Part shown: piece after piece, positions 53,193-57,654 of the stretch
Numbering within the stretch: the stretch's first letter is position 1
Layout of the letters: every line of letters starts with the position of its first letter
Assembly (NCBI GenBank): GCA_964652975.1
Contig: CAZZCN010000009.1
Location: 1-57,654 of the forward strand
Length of the DNA stretch: 57,654 nucleotides
Source: CAZZCN01 sp964652975
GTDB taxonomy: Bacteria > Bacillota > Clostridia > Saccharofermentanales > UBA5734
Direction of reading: 5' to 3'
The notes under the pieces: model-generated
What the model was told of the DNA's origin: nothing
Databases searched by the model: none
What the model saw: only the letters and a program-made list of their open reading frames with translations
Position numbers and translations under genes: made by a program

Positions 53193-53996
53193 ATGATGGA
53201 CATAACCATAGGGCGTTATTACCCCGGAAATTCGATAATTCATAAGATGGATGCCAGAGTGAAATTCTTCATATCAATAGCATTGATGATCGGTCTGTTT
53301 TTTCTGAGCAAGCCTATACCTTTTCTAGTGTTCGGTGTTTTTATAACAATAATGATTTTCTTGACAAAAGTGCCGCTTAAACAGATTTTTCTTTCACTAA
53401 AGCCTATTTTATTCATTATTGTTTTTGCATTTGTCCTTAACCTGTTTTCATTTCAAGGAACTCCCATCTGGTCAGTAGGCAGGTTTGCAATTACATATGA
53501 AGGACTGTTCGCAGGACTGCGAATGGCAGTAAGGCTTTCTCTGCTGATAATTACAAGTTCTGTTTTTCTCACACTGACAACAACTCCGCTTAATGTAGCG
53601 GATGCGATGGAGAGCATAATGAGTCCTTTACAGAAATTTGGATTTCCGGCTCACGAAATATCAATGATGATGTCGATAGCCTTAAGATTCGTCCCGAATT
53701 TAATGGAAGAGACTGACAAGATTATGAAGGCACAGTCATCTCGAGGTGCACAATACGATACAGGGGGGATGGTAGCCCGGGCAAAGGGTCTTGTGTCGAT
53801 TCTGGTGCCGCTTTTTGTGAGTTGCTTCAGAAGAGCCGAGGAACTGGCGGTTGCAATGGAGGCAAGGTGTTACAACGGTGCTGAAGGCAGGACAAAGCTC
53901 AATGTAATGAAAACCGTCAAGTCCGATTACATTGCGATAGCTTTTTGTTCGATTTTTATTGCTGTGATAATAGTACTTGAGGTTATTGGAAAGTGA
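53193..53996 (+). CDS. ecfT: ECF transporter transmembrane subunit EcfT
   Basis: 267-residue membrane coupling protein that links S components to the ATPases. It has hydrophobic helices in the first half (FFISIALMIGLFFLSKPIPF) and the two coupling-helix motifs with Ala-Arg-Gly type sequence (MKAQSSRGAQYDTG and AVAMEARCYNGAEGRTKL). ATG 53193 follows GGGAGGTG. Its stop overlaps the truA GTG start. Confidence 0.94.
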   Translation: MMDITIGRYYPGNSIIHKMDARVKFFISIALMIGLFFLSKPIPFLVFGVFITIMIFLTKVPLKQIFLSLKPILFIIVFAFVLNLFSFQGTPIWSVGRFAITYEGLFAGLRMAVRLSLLIITSSVFLTLTTTPLNVADAMESIMSPLQKFGFPAHEISMMMSIALRFVPNLMEETDKIMKAQSSRGAQYDTGGMVARAKGLVSILVPLFVSCFRRAEELAVAMEARCYNGAEGRTKLNVMKTVKSDYIAIAFCSIFIAVIIVLEVIGK

Positions 53997-55193
53997 AAAA
54001 AGAATTTTTTGTAAACAAGATACATTACAAAAACAATTCCTCTAAGACAGATGATGATAACAGGAATATAATAACAATGTACAAAGCTGAAAACGAATAC
54101 AGAGAAACAGCATCAGACAGCAAATACGAAAACGAAAACGAATACAGAGAAACNNNNNNNNNNNNNNNNNNNNNNNNNNNNNNNNNNNNNNNNNNNNNNN
54201 NNNNNNNNNNNNNNNNNNNNNNNNNNNNNNNNNNNNNNNNNNNNNNNNNNNNNAAACGAAAACGAATACAGAAAAACAGCATCAGACAGCAAATACGAAA
54301 ACGAAAACGAAAACAGAGAAACAGCATCAGACAGCAAATACGAAAACGAAAACGAATACAGAGAAACAGCATCAGACAGCAAATACGAAAACGAAAACGA
54401 ATACAGAAAAACAGCATCAGACAGCAAATACGAAAACGAAAACAATAATATTGCACTGCTTTGTGAATACGATGGAACAGCATTTCAAGGATGGCAAAGC
54501 CAAAGAAACAACAAAACTGTCCAGGAGGCAATCCAAAAGGCCATATTTGATATTACAAATGAGGAAGTTATTCTTTATGGCTGCAGTCGTACGGATGCCG
54601 GGGTTCATGCCAAAGGACATGTGTCCAATTTTTTTTCAAAAACAAAGATATCCACAGATAAGCTGCCACTGGCACTTAACAGCTATCTTCCCCCGGAGGT
54701 TTCAATTAAAAAGGCTGCATTGGTTGCCGATAATTTCAATTCCAGATTTGACACAACAGCCAAACGATATATATACAACATTTATAATGATGCTACACGG
54801 CCGGCATTGGACAGACTCAGGACTTATCACGTGCCAAGAAAGCTTGATCTGGAGAAGATCAAGGCGGCTGCAGTGCATTTTATAGGTGAGCATGATTTTG
54901 CAGGGTTCATGGCAAGCAATTCATCAGCCAAAACAACAGTTCGCACTCTTTATTCGGTTGATATAGTAGAGAACGGGAACATAATCGAAATGGTGTTCAC
55001 AGGAAACGGGTTCTTATATAACATGGTACGGATTCTGGCAGGGACGCTTTGCTATGTCGGCCTCGGAAAAATAAAACCAGAGGACATACCGGCGATTATA
55101 GAATCCAAAGACCGGAGGCTTTCTGGTAAGACTCTTCCTGCACAGGGACTATGTCTGGATAAAGTCTTTTATAAGGAAGAAATTTTCGAATAA
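53993..55193 (+). CDS. truA: tRNA pseudouridine synthase TruA with a repetitive N-terminal extension (spans a gap)
   Basis: The C-terminal 250 residues (from about 54441) are a complete TruA: IALLCEYDGTAFQGWQSQ, the catalytic Asp in CSRTDAGVHAKG, and NGFLYNMVRILAGTL. No start codon or ribosome binding site lies directly before this core. In frame upstream is a 45-bp repeat encoding ENENEYRETASDSKY, interrupted by a scaffold gap at 54154-54253. The repeat phase predicts a true gap of 21 plus a multiple of 45 bp, which keeps the frame. The start is GTG 53993 (GAGGT 8 bases upstream, GTGA overlap with ecfT) or ATG 54077. TruA modifies tRNA positions 38-40. Confidence 0.85.
54083..54443 (+). repeat. 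45-bp in-frame tandem repeat in the truA extension
   Basis: About one and a half units before the gap and four after it, with small E/K and Y/N changes between copies. The DNA unit begins GAAAACGAAAACGAATACAG. It is highly charged and probably disordered. Confidence 0.9.
54154..54253. other. Scaffold gap (100 N) inside the 45-bp repeat
   Basis: Exactly 100 N, not the true length. The repeat phase predicts 21 + 45n bases. Confidence 0.95.
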
Positions 55194-55481
55194 ACAACAC
55201 AAACAAACTCTGCTTAACCCGGCAGAAATATCAACACCAACCATATAATATATGGCAGGGCTACAAATCCAGTGATTTCCACAATGAAATATTCCATTCA
55301 AGCAAATCATTTGACGAAAGGGACGAACAGTCGCTTGATAAGATTGTTTGCAGGGTGAGGATTTAAACAATTCAAGTCATTTATGAATATGTGCAATAAA
55401 TTTGCAATAGGGATGGGTTTGGGTGTTACCGCTGCAGTTTGTTGACGGCTAAAGAGGGCAATAACAGTATGGGAAAAGAAG
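55194..55481. other. Intergenic region between convergent truA and GH2 genes
   Basis: 288 bp with no supported gene and no clear terminator. A 20-codon ORF at 55384-55446 (MNMCNKFAIGMGLGVTAAVC) resembles the start of small Gly/Met-rich proteins and could be a remnant, but it has no ribosome binding site. Confidence 0.35.
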
Positions 55482-57641
55482 CTAAGAGTTAGGTATATAA
55501 AGCGCATACTCATTTTCTGTTTTTTTATTTGACTTAATTATAACATAAAATAAATCTGAAAAGTTTTCGTTAACATTAATACTAAAATCAAACAATTTAC
55601 AGACACTTTTTGATTGATATTTAAAATTGAATTTACCAATGTTTAAGATTTCTTCTCTATTTGAGTTATAAATCAAAATTTCTAATTGGTTAAAATTAAT
55701 TTCTTCAATCAAATCATTTAATAAAAACATTTCGCAATCAATTCTATCCCCTACATCCCATATCATTTTATTGAAGCGAACACTAAATAAAATGTTTTGC
55801 AACGACTTTTTAACAGATTCATAAGAAGGCTTTGGAATGGCAGGATAGTTGACAATGCTATTATTAGCTGCTGTAGGCCAAGGATCATTAAAGCACCAAT
55901 TCAGCGCCATTGAAGCATAAGGCGCCTTTCTTCTGACCTCTTCAAAAATGTTTTTATAAATCTCGCTTTGTAGTGATAGCCCATTTTGAATTAGCTCCTC
56001 AAAAGTCTGTTCAGTACCGTAATACATTTTTATATGCTCTGTGCAAAACCAAGAGGGGCTGACCATATCCCAAGCACTTACGCCGTGATGATGGTCCCAA
56101 ACCGAATCTCTAGTCATATCGTATAGCTCGTTTTCCTCCATAAAGGTTTTAAGATATTCAATAGGGGAGGGCGAGGGCATTCCAAATTCCGTATAGGCTG
56201 TAAAGCTTGAATTTACAATATCTGTATAGACCTCTGTTGATTTGGAATTAATAGGCATATAATGCCCGTGTCCCATGCCATATAGTGGGCTGGTCATTAA
56301 AAATGGTGTGTTTCTATCTAATTCATAGCAATTTTTATCAAGAAGCCGCAAAGCGTGGGATTGATTGGACATACCACCCCACGAACAAAACAGCTCATTG
56401 CCTCCGCACCATATAACTAAGCAAGGGTGCTTTTTCAGCCTATTGATTATGCTTCTTGACTCTTTATCTAATACTTTCAAATAATTGTCATCGTCATCAT
56501 ATCGGTTGCACGAGAGAGGAAACTCCTGCCAAACCATTATGCCCATTTCGTCGCAAAGCTCAAAGAATGGCTCTTTATTAACGATTCCACCGCCCCACAT
56601 ACGAACTAAATTCATATTGCAGTCATAAACAAGGGATAGAAGCTCCTTGTAATTTGCTTTTTGCGAAAGGGATGAGAATATTTCAGGTGGAACCAAATTT
56701 GTCCCCTTTGCAAAAATTCTTTTCCCGTTTAGTTCTAAAGTAATCGGTGCTTTGCCCTGGGTTTTAGGAAAATCATCTCCTTCCCATGCTCCTTCATTCA
56801 TAACAAGACGAACCCTTCTAAAACCTATTCGTCTTTTATAGGTATCTAAAATATCACCATTTTGGTCTTCAATGGCAACAGAAATTGTGTAAAGCTCCTG
56901 TTTACCATAATCCCTACACCACCATAATAAAGGATTCTCAATAATAAAATCAATTTCAGAATTTAGTGAACAAGAAAGTTTTTCGGAAAAAACCGTAGTA
57001 GTTGTACTGTCAATCATGCAAACATTCAGGGTGTTTTGATTACTGTTTGTATTTACATGGAATTTTCCGCTAACCGATTTAAAATCATCAGAGACTACAT
57101 ATTGTATATCAAATTCTTCAATCTTTATGTTAGGCTCATATTTCAAGACGACTTCATCGTAAAAGCCTGACGGCACCAATCTTGGGTGAAAATCCCATCC
57201 GTAGCTAACGGCAGGTTTAACACTAAGCGAAGCTTGTTCTCTTCCATAAGTCAGAGGTTTTTTGGGTATTGGATAGAATATGACCTTTAACACTATTTCT
57301 TTATTAATATAATCAAATAAACAAATTTTGACAGGTGTAAAAAGCCCGACATCCTTTATTAGCAAAATATTGTCTATATAAATTTCGTATTCATAATCTA
57401 AGCCTGAAAAACAAATAAATGGATTAAAACCTGCTTTGTTCTTTACAAAGAGTTTCGTTTGATAGTGCCAAAATTTATTTTCCATCCATTCATATAGCAA
57501 ATAGTTTTTGCCTTTGTTATAATCGGGCAGCAAGCCCATTTCATAGTAGTTTCTTGCGACTTCACAGGTTTTTGCATTTTGTAAAAATTCTTTTGGTTCT
57601 TCATCTATTCTTTCTGAAAATCCTAATTCCCATTTTATCAT
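55482..57641 (-). CDS. Glycoside hydrolase family 2, beta-mannosidase-like
   Basis: 719 residues on the minus strand, complete at both ends; AGGAG lies before the ATG. The N-terminal sugar-binding sandwich (WHYQTKLFVKNKAGFNPF) and immunoglobulin-like domains lead to a TIM barrel with GTNLVPPEIFSS, NMNLVRMWGGGIV, the acid/base Glu in IWCGGNELF and a probable nucleophile Glu in AYTEFGMPS. There is no signal peptide, so it would act on imported manno-oligosaccharides. About 720 residues is a little short for the family (800-850). It is convergent with truA and more AT-rich than the ribosomal genes. Confidence 0.85.
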   Translation of the reverse strand: MIKWELGFSERIDEEPKEFLQNAKTCEVARNYYEMGLLPDYNKGKNYLLYEWMENKFWHYQTKLFVKNKAGFNPFICFSGLDYEYEIYIDNILLIKDVGLFTPVKICLFDYINKEIVLKVIFYPIPKKPLTYGREQASLSVKPAVSYGWDFHPRLVPSGFYDEVVLKYEPNIKIEEFDIQYVVSDDFKSVSGKFHVNTNSNQNTLNVCMIDSTTTTVFSEKLSCSLNSEIDFIIENPLLWWCRDYGKQELYTISVAIEDQNGDILDTYKRRIGFRRVRLVMNEGAWEGDDFPKTQGKAPITLELNGKRIFAKGTNLVPPEIFSSLSQKANYKELLSLVYDCNMNLVRMWGGGIVNKEPFFELCDEMGIMVWQEFPLSCNRYDDDDNYLKVLDKESRSIINRLKKHPCLVIWCGGNELFCSWGGMSNQSHALRLLDKNCYELDRNTPFLMTSPLYGMGHGHYMPINSKSTEVYTDIVNSSFTAYTEFGMPSPSPIEYLKTFMEENELYDMTRDSVWDHHHGVSAWDMVSPSWFCTEHIKMYYGTEQTFEELIQNGLSLQSEIYKNIFEEVRRKAPYASMALNWCFNDPWPTAANNSIVNYPAIPKPSYESVKKSLQNILFSVRFNKMIWDVGDRIDCEMFLLNDLIEEINFNQLEILIYNSNREEILNIGKFNFKYQSKSVCKLFDFSINVNENFSDLFYVIIKSNKKTENEYALYIPNS

Positions 57642-57654
57642 TCGTATATCTCCT

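Noticed and set aside
54025..54531. Minus-strand frames opposite the truA repeat (Phe/Ser/Leu-rich)
   Set aside because: They mirror the 45-bp repeat; the plus frame matches TruA and is consistent on both sides of the gap.
55307..55513. Minus-strand 68-codon ORF after the GH2 gene
   Set aside because: It overlaps the GH2 3' end in another frame and has no ribosome binding site or known motif.

Overview
The window is a 57.7 kb piece of a draft (scaffolded) genome of a low-to-mid GC, Gram-positive anaerobe of class Clostridia, probably near the Oscillospiraceae/Ruminococcaceae or Saccharofermentanales. The clues are the Firmicutes order of the S10-spc-alpha ribosomal operon with adk-map-KOW protein-infA-rpmJ inside it, zinc-ribbon forms of L33, L36, S14, S4, L24 and adenylate kinase, a long L17, a group II ECF transporter module with separate S components, an ftsEX-M23 hydrolase-CtpA cluster, and strong AGGAGG ribosome binding sites. 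Five runs of exactly 100 N (6646-6745, 11853-11952, 14705-14804, 52115-52214, 54154-54253) are scaffold gaps of unknown true size. Three of them fall inside tandem repeats.

Layout. 0-2.3 kb: a secreted trypsin-like protease, then a frameshifted and truncated IS30 transposase on the minus strand. 2.4-6.5 kb: rpmG-secE-nusG-rplK-rplA and, behind its own promoter and L10 leader, rplJ-rplL, closed by a terminator; rpoBC does not follow. 6.5-12 kb: a repeat-bearing promoter, a LacI-type regulator, and two TIM-barrel isomerase genes alternating with two Gfo/Idh oxidoreductase genes, running into a gap. 12-13 kb: a DUF960 fragment and a Phd/RelE-type toxin-antitoxin pair. 13-16 kb: an ECF S component next to pantothenate kinase coaX, then an FMN riboswitch ahead of ribU. 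16-18 kb: four small membrane proteins of DUF2752, DUF4870 and DUF4234 type. 18.4-23.6 kb (minus strand): argC-argB-argD-argF and a GNAT acetyltransferase behind a promoter with two ArgR-like boxes. 24-34 kb: a shared MsmX/UgpC-type sugar ATPase, a PucR/CdaR-like regulator, ftsE-ftsX, an M23 hydrolase, CtpA, a methyltransferase and Hsp33. 34-50.8 kb: the S10-spc-alpha supercluster, rpsJ to rplQ. 50.9-55.2 kb: ECF ATPases, ecfT and truA. 55.5-57.6 kb (minus strand): a GH2 beta-mannosidase-like enzyme.

The parts fit together. The ECF module at 50.9-54.0 kb is the energizer that the two S components at 13 and 15 kb would need. The arginine genes form one ArgR-type unit. FtsEX sits with the periplasmic-side hydrolase it probably activates.

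The most unusual signal is a set of in-frame tandem repeats in normally compact housekeeping genes. A 66-bp repeat links two ECF ATPase domains that appear fused into one polypeptide. A 45-bp repeat forms an N-terminal extension on TruA. A 24-bp repeat lies in a roughly 255-residue acidic tail on FtsE. In the first two cases the repeat phase on both sides of the scaffold gap predicts a true gap length divisible by three, so the reading frame is kept. Other items worth checking are a three-way-junction RNA ahead of infA, a long structured leader with an attenuator ahead of rpsJ, and a repeat array that carries the -35 box of the lacI-type promoter.
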